A stretch of DNA of 64,000 bases from Mesorhizobium sp. GbtcB19 (GCF_019091085.1 NZ_JAGXJY010000018.1:1-64000), one strand, 5' to 3'; shown: positions 43,765-53,026, numbered from the stretch's first letter. Notes: generated by a model from the sequence alone, not told the origin. Made by a program: numbers and translations.

Positions 43765-44781
43765 ATGCCCACGCAAGCGCGCGACGACACAGCGGAGATA
43801 TCTCCAGGCCTGCAGCCCGGGCCAGCGGTCAGTTCGTTCGCCGATGTGCTTGCGGTCGTCCAGCGCCTGCAGCCCTCCTCCCCCCTCATGCTCGATGCGA
43901 TCTTGCGCTGCCTGGGCTATGTCGATCGCGATCTGGAGACAGCTGCGACGGCATCTCGCAGTGCGCGGTCGTCAGTGAGCGGGTCGTCAGCCACAATGGC
44001 CGCGGGTCAAGCGACACCGTTGCGGCGGCGGGAACATGACCAGACCTCCCAATCCGCCTCCCGCAAGCCGGTCCCGTCTTTGTTCGCGATGGAGGGAGGC
44101 AGTTCGGAGCCGCCCCAATGGCTCTACGAGACGGTCGCCTTCCACGCACCTGAGATTTTCCGCCCGGCCTATCGACAGAAGATCGAGCCTCTCCTCGATC
44201 CGCGACGCTCGCGGGCGATCCTCCAGATGATATCGTCACGGCGGATGCGGGTAGGCCCGCTCGATATCCGCGACATCACACGGCACGCGGCTCAGCAGAA
44301 GCCGCTTGCCAGACTGCCGAGACTGCCGGCCGAGACGCTGCGAAGCGGCGTTCAGCTGCTTATCGATATCGGCCCCTCGATGGAGCCGTTTTCGCAGGAC
44401 ACCAATGCCCTTGTCATCGACGTCATGTCGATCGTCGGAGCCGGCGCGGAGATACGCTACTTTCGCGCCTGTCCTCTGCGCGGGGTGTTGGATGCGGAGA
44501 CCGGCCTGACCGTCCGCTACGATCCGCCTCCGCAAGGCCGGCCTGTACTTGTGGCGACAGATCTCGGCATCGGCGGCGCCTTGGGCGGACTTCCGCGATC
44601 GCGTCCGGCCGAATGGCGCATGTTCGGCGATACGCTGAGGCGCCGCGGTTCGGCCGTGACCGTGCTCGTTCCCTATCCGCAACGGCGGTTGCCGACGTGG
44701 TCGCCGGCCACTTTGCGCGTGCTTGGCTGGGATCGGTCGCTCAGCGTGCGTGCCGTGCGCCATCCCTCACGCGGGCGGTGA
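43765..44781 (+). CDS. vWA-like protein with altered metal site
   Basis: 338 residues. Residues 1-120 are low-complexity and helical (Ser/Ala/Pro rich near 60-110); 120-190 is a linker with YRQKIEPLLDPRRSRAILQM; 194-330 is a vWA fold: LLIDIGPSM carries D201-x-G203-x-S205 where the standard MIDAS has DxSxS, and VATDLG (D266) supplies the distal Asp. Four bases after the AAA gene and two before the sheath-like gene. It should bridge the AAA ATPase to the sheath-like protein as in other MoxR-vWA pairs. No family name was recognisable for the N-terminal part. Confidence 0.75.
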   Translation: MPTQARDDTAEISPGLQPGPAVSSFADVLAVVQRLQPSSPLMLDAILRCLGYVDRDLETAATASRSARSSVSGSSATMAAGQATPLRRREHDQTSQSASRKPVPSLFAMEGGSSEPPQWLYETVAFHAPEIFRPAYRQKIEPLLDPRRSRAILQMISSRRMRVGPLDIRDITRHAAQQKPLARLPRLPAETLRSGVQLLIDIGPSMEPFSQDTNALVIDVMSIVGAGAEIRYFRACPLRGVLDAETGLTVRYDPPPQGRPVLVATDLGIGGALGGLPRSRPAEWRMFGDTLRRRGSAVTVLVPYPQRRLPTWSPATLRVLGWDRSLSVRAVRHPSRGR

Positions 44782-44783
44782 CG

Positions 44784-47615
44784 ATGAGCCAGGCTGGTAC
44801 GCTCGCAGTCGACCTTGAGGCTTTCGCCGCTGCGCAGCCGGGCGCCTACCGGCTGGCTGCGCTGTCCTCCCTCGCCTCGCGCGTTGAACCGCAACTGCTT
44901 CGCAGCCTGCGCCTGCGGTTGGCGGGCGACGTCGATCCAGGGGCCGAAGCGGATCTGTGGTTTTCCAGCCTCGTCGAGATGCGGGCAGCCACGGGAATCG
45001 TCCTGAAGAAGGAAGTTCTACCAAGGCTGCGGCATGCCCTGCAGAACGAATTCCTTCTGCTGGAACGCGCATGGGACGTGACAAGCGAGGCGCATCGGCA
45101 CGGTTCGCCGGCTTTGCTTGCCGAAGAGGAACTCGCCTATCTTTCGCTGCGCGGCATCGAAGCTCCCGATATCCGCTGGCGCGCCACGGAAATCCTGCGC
45201 CGTCTGGTCGCCGGCATCGCCGACGATTCACGCTCCGAAATCGTCAACTGGGCCGCCAGGGCGATGGTGCGGCTGCCGTCGGCGCTGTTCGACATCGAGG
45301 AAGCCCGGATGCTGGCGCTCGGAGCAGCCTATCGCGGCGCCCGGCTTCCGGAAGCGATGCAACGCAGCGCGGCCGATGGCTGGGACAATTCGAGCTGGCT
45401 GCGACCGTCCGGCCGGGCCGGCATCAAGATCGGCGTCAGGCTGGTCGAGGGCGGCGTCGAATTCGGGCCGCCGGCGATGGCCGAGGCTCATGTCATCGAC
45501 ATCCCCGCCATCAAGGACTGCACCGTCGAGCTTCTCTGGGACGAGGGCGATCACCACTACACGCATAGCTTCGTGCCCGATCCGGCGCGCACGCAGTTTG
45601 CCGAAATGAACGCCGACGAATGCGAGATCTCGGTGAGCGGCGGTGAGCGCTACCGGCTGAGCAACGCCCTTCAAAGGGCCAAGCAACTCCTTCGGCCGCC
45701 GCGGGTGCAGATCACCTACGAAGTTTTGACCTATAACCAGCCCACGCAGATAGAGCTGCCTTTTGTCACTGGTGTGATTGCGGATCTATCCGGCAATGTC
45801 ACGCCGAACAGACCGCCACTCGCGGACCGCAAGTTCGTGCCAGTCAACCTCGACAATCTCGACGCGGTCATGGCGCGACTAGCGCCGGCACTGCAGTTTA
45901 TTATCGCGGATAGTGTCGATGGCAGCGAGGACGGGCGTCTGGCAATTGCTCTGTCATTTTCGCGAATGACCGATTTTGAACCGGGCATGATCGCCCGGAA
46001 CGTGCCGGCCTTGGCCGAGATCCTGGAATCTCGAAGCAATCTGGCGCTTCTTGCATCTGTCTTGGACGCGAAGCAGCCGCGAATGGGCCTTTTCACATGG
46101 GACGAGGCAACGAGGACGGCGATCGCCACGGACGACAGCGCGGCCCTTTCGATAATCGAAGGGTCGAGCAGGGCCCGCGATGATTTCGGCGACGACGCTC
46201 CAAAGCTCGTCAGCGCGCTGCGCCTGTTGGTTGCAAGGATGCCGGCTGAAACGACCGGCAACCCCGTCGCATCGATACAGCCGCTCATCGGAGAGCTCGA
46301 TCGGCAGCTTTCGGTTCTGGTCGACAAGATCCTGAAGGCGCCGGAATTCCAACAGCTCGAACGGGCCTGGCGCGGCCTTGCCTATCTCGTCAACAACACC
46401 GAAACGGATGCGTTCACGAAGATCAGGGTTTTCGACGCCACCAAGCGTGAGGTCGCCGAGGATCTGGCCAATCCGGAATGGGACCAGTGCGTCCTGTTCA
46501 AGAACATCTACGAGAGCGAATTCGGCCAACTGGGCGGGGAGCCGTTTGGACTGATCGTCGCCGATTTTGCATTCAGTCATAGTTCTGGCGGCGGCATGCC
46601 CTCGGACCGGGCTGACAGGGGATGGTCGGACGACGTAGCGATCCTGCGTGCCCTCGGCAGAATCGGAGCTGCTGCGAGTTGTCCGATCCTCGCCGCCGCC
46701 GATCCTCGGCTTGGCGGCATGGAGACATGGTCTCAGCTTGCCGACGCACGCGACATCGAAGAACACTTCGACTCTGCGGACCACACGCCATGGAAGGCAA
46801 TGCGCGACGAGGAGAATTCGCGCTATCTCGGCCTCTGCATGCCGCGTGTTCTTGCGCGCCTTCCTTACGGATCACACAGCGTTCGGGTTGCCGACTTCGA
46901 TTTCGACGAGACGGTGGACCCATCGGATCCGGAGGGCTTATGCTGGATGAACGCAGCCTACGCGATGGCCGTGAACGTCAACCGCGCCTACAAGAAATTT
47001 GGCTGGAGCGTCCAGATCGAAGGGCCGGCATCGGGCGGCGGCGTCATCAACGTGCCCGTCTGGTCTATGGCGCCCGACCGGGGCGCTATCGAACTCAGGT
47101 CGTGTACGGAACTGGCGCTAGGTGAAGGGGCCTCGGCCAAGCTTGCCGGCCTGGGCTTGACACCCGTGACCCATAAGAGGGGCCAAGGCGGATATTTCGC
47201 GACGGCGCTGTCGCTTTATCGCCCCAAGCTCTACGATCAATCCAAGGCAACCGCGTCGGACAGGCTATCAGCTCGGCTGCGTTATATCTTCGCAGCGAGC
47301 CGTTTCGTCCATTATGTGAAATGCATTGCCCGCGACAAAGTCGGTTCGTTCAAGGAGAAAAGTGACGTTGAAATCTGGATGCAGGAATGGCTGAACCGGT
47401 ATGTCGATGGCGATCCGCAGAATTCCACGCAGGTACAGAAGGCCAGGCGTCCGCTCGCGGGCGCGAAAATCGAGGTTTTCGACGGCGACAGCAACTCCAG
47501 CTATCTCGAAGCGCGAATTCATTTGCGTCCGCATTTTCAACTGGAGGGCGCGGATATCGAAGTGTCAGCGGTGACGCGCCTGCCCGGGCTGCCGCCGTCT
47601 GGGCCACCGGCGTAG
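44784..47615 (+). CDS. TssB-TssC contractile-sheath fusion with novel N-terminal domain
   Basis: 943 residues. About 1-300: an unplaced module (RLAALSSLASRVEPQLLR, DPGAEADLWFSSLVEMR, helical to 190, then a beta-rich part IKIGVRLVEGGVEFGPP). About 304-435: TssB (VipA)-like, PPRVQITYEVLTYNQPTQIELP then LADRKFVPVNLDNLDAVM. About 470-935: TssC (VipB)-like, LERAWRGLAYLVNNTETD, FDATKREVAEDL, YLGLCMPRVLARLPYG, RFVHYVKCIARDKVGSF, WLNRYV. In type VI secretion the two subunits are separate and build the sheath; here they are one chain with an extra domain and no other secretion gene. GTG at 44778 (GTGA overlap) is an alternative start. Base use is slightly AT-richer than the flanking genes. Confidence 0.85.
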   Translation: MSQAGTLAVDLEAFAAAQPGAYRLAALSSLASRVEPQLLRSLRLRLAGDVDPGAEADLWFSSLVEMRAATGIVLKKEVLPRLRHALQNEFLLLERAWDVTSEAHRHGSPALLAEEELAYLSLRGIEAPDIRWRATEILRRLVAGIADDSRSEIVNWAARAMVRLPSALFDIEEARMLALGAAYRGARLPEAMQRSAADGWDNSSWLRPSGRAGIKIGVRLVEGGVEFGPPAMAEAHVIDIPAIKDCTVELLWDEGDHHYTHSFVPDPARTQFAEMNADECEISVSGGERYRLSNALQRAKQLLRPPRVQITYEVLTYNQPTQIELPFVTGVIADLSGNVTPNRPPLADRKFVPVNLDNLDAVMARLAPALQFIIADSVDGSEDGRLAIALSFSRMTDFEPGMIARNVPALAEILESRSNLALLASVLDAKQPRMGLFTWDEATRTAIATDDSAALSIIEGSSRARDDFGDDAPKLVSALRLLVARMPAETTGNPVASIQPLIGELDRQLSVLVDKILKAPEFQQLERAWRGLAYLVNNTETDAFTKIRVFDATKREVAEDLANPEWDQCVLFKNIYESEFGQLGGEPFGLIVADFAFSHSSGGGMPSDRADRGWSDDVAILRALGRIGAAASCPILAAADPRLGGMETWSQLADARDIEEHFDSADHTPWKAMRDEENSRYLGLCMPRVLARLPYGSHSVRVADFDFDETVDPSDPEGLCWMNAAYAMAVNVNRAYKKFGWSVQIEGPASGGGVINVPVWSMAPDRGAIELRSCTELALGEGASAKLAGLGLTPVTHKRGQGGYFATALSLYRPKLYDQSKATASDRLSARLRYIFAASRFVHYVKCIARDKVGSFKEKSDVEIWMQEWLNRYVDGDPQNSTQVQKARRPLAGAKIEVFDGDSNSSYLEARIHLRPHFQLEGADIEVSAVTRLPGLPPSGPPA

Positions 47616-47709
47616 ACTCGCGCCTTACGGTATCATCGAAACGCGCGGATAGCGGCTCTCAACTGCATCATGCGCCTATGTCCCGCGCGCTGATCACTTG
47701 AAGTCCGGC

Positions 47710-48696
47710 TCAAACAGTCACGACGATCTTGCCGAACTGCTCGCCCGATTCCAGAAAGCGGTGCGCCTCGACGATCTCCTCGAACGGAAACGTCCTGGCG
47801 ATGATCGGCTTCAGCGCGCCCGAGGCGAGGCCGTCGAGGATGAAGGCCTTGGCGGCTTCAAGCCGGGCCGGGTCACCGGTGATTTCGTGGACGAGATAGC
47901 CGCGCAGCGTCAGCGTCTTGGCCAGCACATCGAACAGCGGGAATGGCGTCGGCTCCGGGCTGAGGCCGCCATATTCGATGAGGACGCCGCCACGCGCCAT
48001 TGCCGCCGTCAGCGGTGTGAAGATCGGTCCGCCGATGGCGTCGAGGACAACGCGCACGCCCTGCGGCGCGATCGCCTTCAGCCGCGCTTCGAGGTTCTCC
48101 TCCTCGGTGGCCACGACATAGGCGGCGCCGGCATCGAGCAGCGCCTTCGTCTTGGCCGATGTCCGGGTGACGGCAATCGGCACGGCGCCAATCCTGTTGG
48201 CGATCTGGATGGCGGCGAGCCCGACACTGCTCGACGCGGCGGTGATGACGACCGGCTCGTCGCGACCGAGACCGGCGATGTCGACCAGCGCGCCATAGGC
48301 GGTGAGATATTGCATCCACGTCGCGGCGGCGGCTTCGAAGCCAACCGAGGGCGGATGCTTGACGACGAGCTCGGCCGGAAAGGTGACGAGCTCGCCATAG
48401 GCCGGCCAGCGCGCCATCAAGCGCGGCGGGATGATGCTGACCGCATCGCCCGGCGCAAAGCCGTCCACGCCGTCGCCGACCGCCTCGACGACGCCGGCCG
48501 CTTCGAGGCCGAGGCCCGACGGCAACGACGGCGTCTCGATGTAAGTGCCCTTGCGCATCGAGGCTTCGGCGCGGTTCAGACCCAGCGCCTTGACGCTGAT
48601 CCGCACCTCGCCGGGACCAGGCGGAAGCACCTCGACATCCTCGACGCGCAGCACGTCCGGACCGCCGTGACTGTGAAAGCGAACAACCTTTGCCAT
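47710..48696 (-). CDS. quinone oxidoreductase-like MDR protein
   Basis: 328 residues of the medium-chain dehydrogenase family. N-terminal GroES-like domain (GEVRISVKALGLNRAEASMRKG), Rossmann domain with VITAASSSVGLAAIQIAN and KALLDAGAAYVVAT. The catalytic Zn Cys/His are absent, so an NADPH-quinone or enone reductase is more likely than an alcohol dehydrogenase. Divergent from a LysR gene, which is the probable regulator. Confidence 0.85.
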   Translation of the reverse strand: MAKVVRFHSHGGPDVLRVEDVEVLPPGPGEVRISVKALGLNRAEASMRKGTYIETPSLPSGLGLEAAGVVEAVGDGVDGFAPGDAVSIIPPRLMARWPAYGELVTFPAELVVKHPPSVGFEAAAATWMQYLTAYGALVDIAGLGRDEPVVITAASSSVGLAAIQIANRIGAVPIAVTRTSAKTKALLDAGAAYVVATEEENLEARLKAIAPQGVRVVLDAIGGPIFTPLTAAMARGGVLIEYGGLSPEPTPFPLFDVLAKTLTLRGYLVHEITGDPARLEAAKAFILDGLASGALKPIIARTFPFEEIVEAHRFLESGEQFGKIVVTV

Positions 48697-48798
48697 TCAT
48701 GCAACTCCAAATCCCGTTGATGGAATTGACTATGAAGAGGCATTGGGAAGGGATAAATCGCTCGAATGACAGAACAGTAGAAACTATGGGTTTTGAAT

Positions 48799-49701
48799 AT
48801 GGATCGCCTCGAAAGCATGGCAGTGTTCGTCAAAGCGGTCGATCTCGGCTCGTTCGCAGCCGCCGCGGCAGCACTCGACCTGTCGGGGCCGATGGTCGGC
48901 AAGCATGTCCGCTTCCTCGAGGAGCGGCTGGGCATGCGCCTCCTCAACCGCACCACGCGCCGGCAAAGCCTGACCGATTTCGGGCGCGCCTATTACGAGC
49001 GCTGCAGGATCGTGCTGGCCGAAGCGGAAGCAGCCGACGCGCTGGCCGCCGACCAGCTGTCAGAGCCGCGCGGCAGGTTACGCGTGACGATGCCGGCGCA
49101 TTTCGGCCGCCATTGCGTCACGCCTATCCTGCTCGAGCTGGCGCGACGCCACCCAACGCTGGAGCTGGACCTGTCGCTCAGCGACCGTTTCGCCGATCTC
49201 GTCGAGGACGGTTTTGACCTTGCGATCCGCACGGGAACGCTCGACGACAGGGCCGGCATCATCGCGCGCCGCGTCGCACGCCAGCGCATGGTCGTCTGCG
49301 CATCACCGTCCTACCTCGACAGGTTCGGCCAGCCGGCCGGCCTGGAAGATATCGCCGGCCACCAGACGATCGTCTATCGCCGGCTCGGCCATGTGCTGCA
49401 GCCATGGCTATTCCCGCGCGATGATAGCTCCGTCACCGAAATCGTCCCGACAGGCAGGCTGCGGCTCGACGATCTCGATGCCATCGCCGATGCGGCGAGC
49501 GAAGGCATGGGGCTGGCCTGGCTGCCCTACTGGCTGGTGCGCGAGCGTATCGAGGCAGGCCGTCTGGTGCGGGTGCTGGCTGAGCAGCCCGATTATCTCT
49601 ACGATTGCCACGCGCTCTGGCTGCAGACACCGCATCTGCCGCTGAAAGTACGGCTGGCCGTCGACGCGCTGGCGGCGGGATTGCCGAAGCTGATGAGCTA
49701 G
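48799..49701 (+). CDS. LysR-family transcriptional regulator
   Basis: 300 residues. N-terminal winged helix (LESMAVFVKAVDLGSFAAAAAALDLSGPMVGKHVRFLEERLG in order: VDLGSFAAAAAAL, GKHVRFLEERLGMRLLNRTTR) and a LysR substrate domain (RLRVTMPAHFGRH, LSDRFADLVEDGFDLAIRTG, ARRVARQRMVVCASPSYL). ATG 48799; TTG 48793 is in frame. It faces the oxidoreductase gene across 102 bases. CrgA-type LysR with a divergent MDR gene is a common pair, often an electrophile or quinone response. Confidence 0.87.
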   Translation: MDRLESMAVFVKAVDLGSFAAAAAALDLSGPMVGKHVRFLEERLGMRLLNRTTRRQSLTDFGRAYYERCRIVLAEAEAADALAADQLSEPRGRLRVTMPAHFGRHCVTPILLELARRHPTLELDLSLSDRFADLVEDGFDLAIRTGTLDDRAGIIARRVARQRMVVCASPSYLDRFGQPAGLEDIAGHQTIVYRRLGHVLQPWLFPRDDSSVTEIVPTGRLRLDDLDAIADAASEGMGLAWLPYWLVRERIEAGRLVRVLAEQPDYLYDCHALWLQTPHLPLKVRLAVDALAAGLPKLMS

Positions 49702-49711
49702 TTGCTTCCGC

Positions 49712-50692
49712 TCAGGCGAGCTTTCGGCGGCGCCCAAACCCCAGCCGCATCATCCCCTTGGGCAGGAACAGCATCGCCAGGATGATCGTCAACCCCGAGA
49801 TCACCGGGTGGTAGTCCGGCACGACGATGCGGGCGAGATCGAAGACGGCGTACATCACCAACGCGCCGAGGATCGGCCCCAGGATCGTGCCGGTGCCGCC
49901 GACCACGGTCATCATCAGCGGCAAGAGCATCCAGTCGAGGTCGAACACCGAGTCCGGCCCGACATGGAAGATGTAGAAGGTGTAGAGGCTGCCGGCGACG
50001 CCGGCGATGAAGGCGCTGCCGGCAAACGCCGCGACCTTGACCTTGAGCGTGTCGATGCCGTTGGCGGAAGCCGCCATCTCGTCGTCGCGCACGGCGATCA
50101 GCGCCAGGCCGTAGCGCGAGCGCATCAGCGCGCGGATGGCCAAGGCGGTGGCGACCATCAGGCCGAGCCCGACCCAGTAATGCGGCCGCAGCGTGTCGAA
50201 GCTGCTTGCCGGCGCGACGATGCCGAAGGCGCCGCCGGTGAAGTCGCCGCCATTGACGAAGAGTACCTTGACGATCTCGCCGAAGCCGAGCGTACCGAGC
50301 GCGAAATAATCGCCATGCAGTTTCGACAGCAGCGGCAGGCCGATGAGGACCGCGGCAATCGCCGCGACAATGCCACCGAGCAGCATCGTCACCGGATCGA
50401 AATAGTAGATGTTTGGATGGCTGTCATAGAGCGAGCCCCAGAGATAATTGCCGCTCCAAAGAATCGCGGTGGTGTAGGCGCCGAGACCGAAGAAGGCGTG
50501 GCTGCCGAGGCTGATCTGACCGCCATAGCCGGCGACCAGGTTCCAGCTCTGCGCCATGATGGCGTAAAGAAAGACGAAGAACAGGAAGGAGAAGTAATAG
50601 GCGTCGACGGCGCCGGGCAGGAACGGCAGCAGCGCGAGCGCCGCAACGACGACGATTGCGATCCATTGCAAGGCTCGGCTCATTGCTCTCAA
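49712..50692 (-). CDS. branched-chain-type ABC permease (LivM-like)
   Basis: 326 residues, about nine membrane segments; GDYFALGTLGFGEIVKVLFVNGG and YGLALIAVRDDEMAASANGI are LivM landmarks. Overlaps livH by 4 bases. Last gene of the second ABC operon (SDR, MoaF-like, SnoaL-like, binding protein, LivG, LivF, LivH, LivM). Confidence 0.88.
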   Translation of the reverse strand: MRAMSRALQWIAIVVVAALALLPFLPGAVDAYYFSFLFFVFLYAIMAQSWNLVAGYGGQISLGSHAFFGLGAYTTAILWSGNYLWGSLYDSHPNIYYFDPVTMLLGGIVAAIAAVLIGLPLLSKLHGDYFALGTLGFGEIVKVLFVNGGDFTGGAFGIVAPASSFDTLRPHYWVGLGLMVATALAIRALMRSRYGLALIAVRDDEMAASANGIDTLKVKVAAFAGSAFIAGVAGSLYTFYIFHVGPDSVFDLDWMLLPLMMTVVGGTGTILGPILGALVMYAVFDLARIVVPDYHPVISGLTIILAMLFLPKGMMRLGFGRRRKLA

Positions 50693-51582
50693 GCCTTCTT
50701 GTAGGGCCGGCTGAACAGGCCTTCCGGCTTGAACATCAGCACCAGGAGGAACACGCCGTAGGCGATGGCGTTCGTCCAGCCGCCCGAGATGAAGAACTGG
50801 ACATAGGCCTCGATCAGGCCGAGCAGGATACCGCCGGCCAAAGCGCCGGTGACGTTGCCGATGCCGCCAAGCGCCAGCGCCACCAGCGCCTTGAGGCTGA
50901 AGATGAAGCCGGCGAAGGGGTTGAACGGAAAGGTCGTCGCCACCGCGACACCGGCCGCGCCCGCCAGCGAAATGCCGATGGCAAAGGCAATCGCATTGAC
51001 GCGGTGCGGGCTGATGCCCATCAAGGTCGCGGCGTCCATGTCTTCCGAGGCGGCGCGCACCGCCTTGCCGACAATCGTCTTGCGCAGGAAGAGCATCACG
51101 AGGCCGGTGCCGGCAAGCGCGATCAAAAAACCCATCGAGCGGGTGAAGGAGGTGCGCACGCCGAGCAACTCGATGCCGCTTGCCGTGTAGGACGTCACCA
51201 CGCCGGCGGTGTTGCCGCCCCAGATCACCGTCATCAGGTTCTGGACCAGGAACATCAGGCCGACGGCGATGAGCAGCGAGACGTTGCGGTCTTCCTCGGC
51301 CGCCGCCTTGCGGAACAGGCCCTGATAGATCAGCCAGCCGACGACGAGCCCGACCGGCACGACGATCAACAGCGACAGGAACGGATCGATGCCGAGGCCG
51401 TAGAACAGGGCGCGGACGAAGTAGGCGGCCAGGATGATCATAGCGCCCTGGGCCAGGAAGATCAGCCGCATGGTGCCGAAGATCAGACTCAAGCCCACCG
51501 CGGCGACGCCATACATGGCGCCACCGAGCGCGCCGTTGAGCGAGAGCTGCAGCAGGATCTCGGGTGGCGGGAGATTGACCAT
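50689..51582 (-). CDS. branched-chain-type ABC permease (LivH-like)
   Basis: 297 residues, LivH family: GALGGAMYGVAAVGLSLIFGTMR at the start in its landmarks GGAMYGVAAVG and LIFGTMRLI, and VRAASEDMDAATLMGI in the conserved cytoplasmic loop. Three bases after livF. Forms the channel with the LivM-like protein downstream. Confidence 0.88.
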   Translation of the reverse strand: MVNLPPPEILLQLSLNGALGGAMYGVAAVGLSLIFGTMRLIFLAQGAMIILAAYFVRALFYGLGIDPFLSLLIVVPVGLVVGWLIYQGLFRKAAAEEDRNVSLLIAVGLMFLVQNLMTVIWGGNTAGVVTSYTASGIELLGVRTSFTRSMGFLIALAGTGLVMLFLRKTIVGKAVRAASEDMDAATLMGISPHRVNAIAFAIGISLAGAAGVAVATTFPFNPFAGFIFSLKALVALALGGIGNVTGALAGGILLGLIEAYVQFFISGGWTNAIAYGVFLLVLMFKPEGLFSRPYKKA

Positions 51583-51585
51583 CTT

Positions 51586-52308
51586 CTACTCCAACACGCC
51601 CATATAGGCCTTCTGGATTTCGGGATCGGCGATGAGTTCCGCGCCGGTGCCCTGCATGGCGAGCGAACCCGTCTGCAGCACGAAGGCATAGTCGGCCACT
51701 TTAAGCGCCTGATGGATGTTCTGCTCGACGAGCAGGATGGTGACGCCCTGTCCGTGCAAGGTCTGGATGAGCGCAAACATCTGCTGCACGACGAGCGGGC
51801 TCAGCCCCAGCGACGGCTCGTCGAGGATGAGCAGCGACGGCTCCGACATGGTGGCCCGCGCGATCGCCAGCATCTGCTGCTCGCCGCCGGAGAGCGAACC
51901 GGCCTTCTGGTGCGCACGTTCCTTCAGGCGCGGGAAGAGCGTGTAGGCTTTCTCCAAGAGCTCCTTCGTGCGCGGCCGCGCCTTGGGCTGGAAAGCGCCG
52001 AGCTCCAGATTCTCCAGCACCGTCATCTGGCGGAACAGGCCGCGCCCTTCCGGCACATGGGCGATGCCCAGGCGGGCAATCTCCTGCGGCGCTTTGCCGA
52101 CCAGCGACTGGCCCGACAAGCGGATGTCGCCAGCCTTCGGCTTGAGCAGGCCGGAGACGGTGCGGAGCAGCGTCGTCTTGCCGGCGCCGTTGGCGCCGAC
52201 CAGCGCGACGATCGTGCCGGGATCGACATGGAGCGACACGCCCCACAGCGCGCCGACATCGCCATAGGCGACTTCGAGATCGCTTATTTCAAGCAGCCGG
52301 TTCGCCAA
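51586..52308 (-). CDS. ABC transporter ATPase (LivF-like)
   Basis: 240 residues. Walker A GANGAGKTT, signature SLSGGEQQML, Walker B LLILDEPSLGLSP, switch ILLVEQNIHQAL. Starts at TTG 52308, inside the last codons of livG (20-base overlap); no ATG or GTG fits, and an upstream reading would be entirely within livG. Start assignment therefore moderately sure; domain assignment sure. Confidence 0.87.
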   Translation of the reverse strand: MANRLLEISDLEVAYGDVGALWGVSLHVDPGTIVALVGANGAGKTTLLRTVSGLLKPKAGDIRLSGQSLVGKAPQEIARLGIAHVPEGRGLFRQMTVLENLELGAFQPKARPRTKELLEKAYTLFPRLKERAHQKAGSLSGGEQQMLAIARATMSEPSLLILDEPSLGLSPLVVQQMFALIQTLHGQGVTILLVEQNIHQALKVADYAFVLQTGSLAMQGTGAELIADPEIQKAYMGVLE

Positions 52309-53026
52309 GATAGGCCTCGATGACTTTGCGGTTTTGCGTGACGTCGCGCGGCGTGCCGTCGGCGATCTTCTCGCCATGGTCGAGCACGATCACGCGGCTG
52401 CACACTTTCATGATGGCGTCGACCTTGTGCTCGACCCACAGCATCGAGATGCCTTTCTCGCCGCGAACCCGGCGGATGACATCGACCATGCGCTGGATCT
52501 CGGTCGGGTTGAGGCCGGCCATCGGCTCGTCGAGCAAGAGCAGCGAAGGGTCGGAGGCGACGGCGCGCGCAATCTCAAGCATGCGGCGGTCCGACAGCGT
52601 CATATGCGCGGTGCGCATGTCGCGCCTGGCGCTGAGGCCAACCAGTTCGAGCGCGGCGTTCGCCGCCTCGGTCGCATGCCTGACGCGGCCCCCTGCCCCA
52701 TAGACGGCGCCGACCATGACATTCTCGAAAGCGGTCATGGTGAGGAAGGTGCGCACCAACTGAAAGGTGCGGGCGATGCCGAGCCTCGCTATCCGATGCG
52801 GCGCGATGCCGGTGATGTCCTTGCCGCGAAAGGACACCCTCCCCTCGGTCGGCGCGTAGATGGCGGTGATGACGTTGAAGAGCGTCGACTTGCCGGCGCC
52901 GTTCGGCCCGATCAGGCCGATCAGCTCGTTGCCGCCAACCTCGATGTCGATGTTGTTGAGAACGACAAGCCCGCCGAAGCGCTTCTTGACCGCCTCGAGG
53001 CGCAGCAAGGTTTCGTCCGCCTGCAT
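52289..53026 (-). CDS. ABC transporter ATPase (LivG-like)
   Basis: 245 residues. Walker A GPNGAGKST, LTLSDRRMLEIARA in place of LSGGQ (TLSDRR, usual for LivG), Walker B LLLLDEPMAGLNP, switch MLWVEHKVDAIM. ATG 53026 with GGAAGGAAACGAAAACACG upstream; ATG 53056 is in frame but less well spaced. Preceded by a stem-loop at 53111-53157, beyond the binding-protein gene. Confidence 0.88.
   Translation of the reverse strand: MQADETLLRLEAVKKRFGGLVVLNNIDIEVGGNELIGLIGPNGAGKSTLFNVITAIYAPTEGRVSFRGKDITGIAPHRIARLGIARTFQLVRTFLTMTAFENVMVGAVYGAGGRVRHATEAANAALELVGLSARRDMRTAHMTLSDRRMLEIARAVASDPSLLLLDEPMAGLNPTEIQRMVDVIRRVRGEKGISMLWVEHKVDAIMKVCSRVIVLDHGEKIADGTPRDVTQNRKVIEAYLGEPAA

Noticed and set aside
41557..47615. 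A complete type VI secretion system
   Set aside because: Only sheath-like domains are present. No baseplate, tube, spike, membrane complex or ClpV gene is seen on either side.
47616..47709. Terminator after the sheath-like gene
   Set aside because: No stem with adequate pairing or T-run was found in the 94-bp gap before the convergent oxidoreductase gene.
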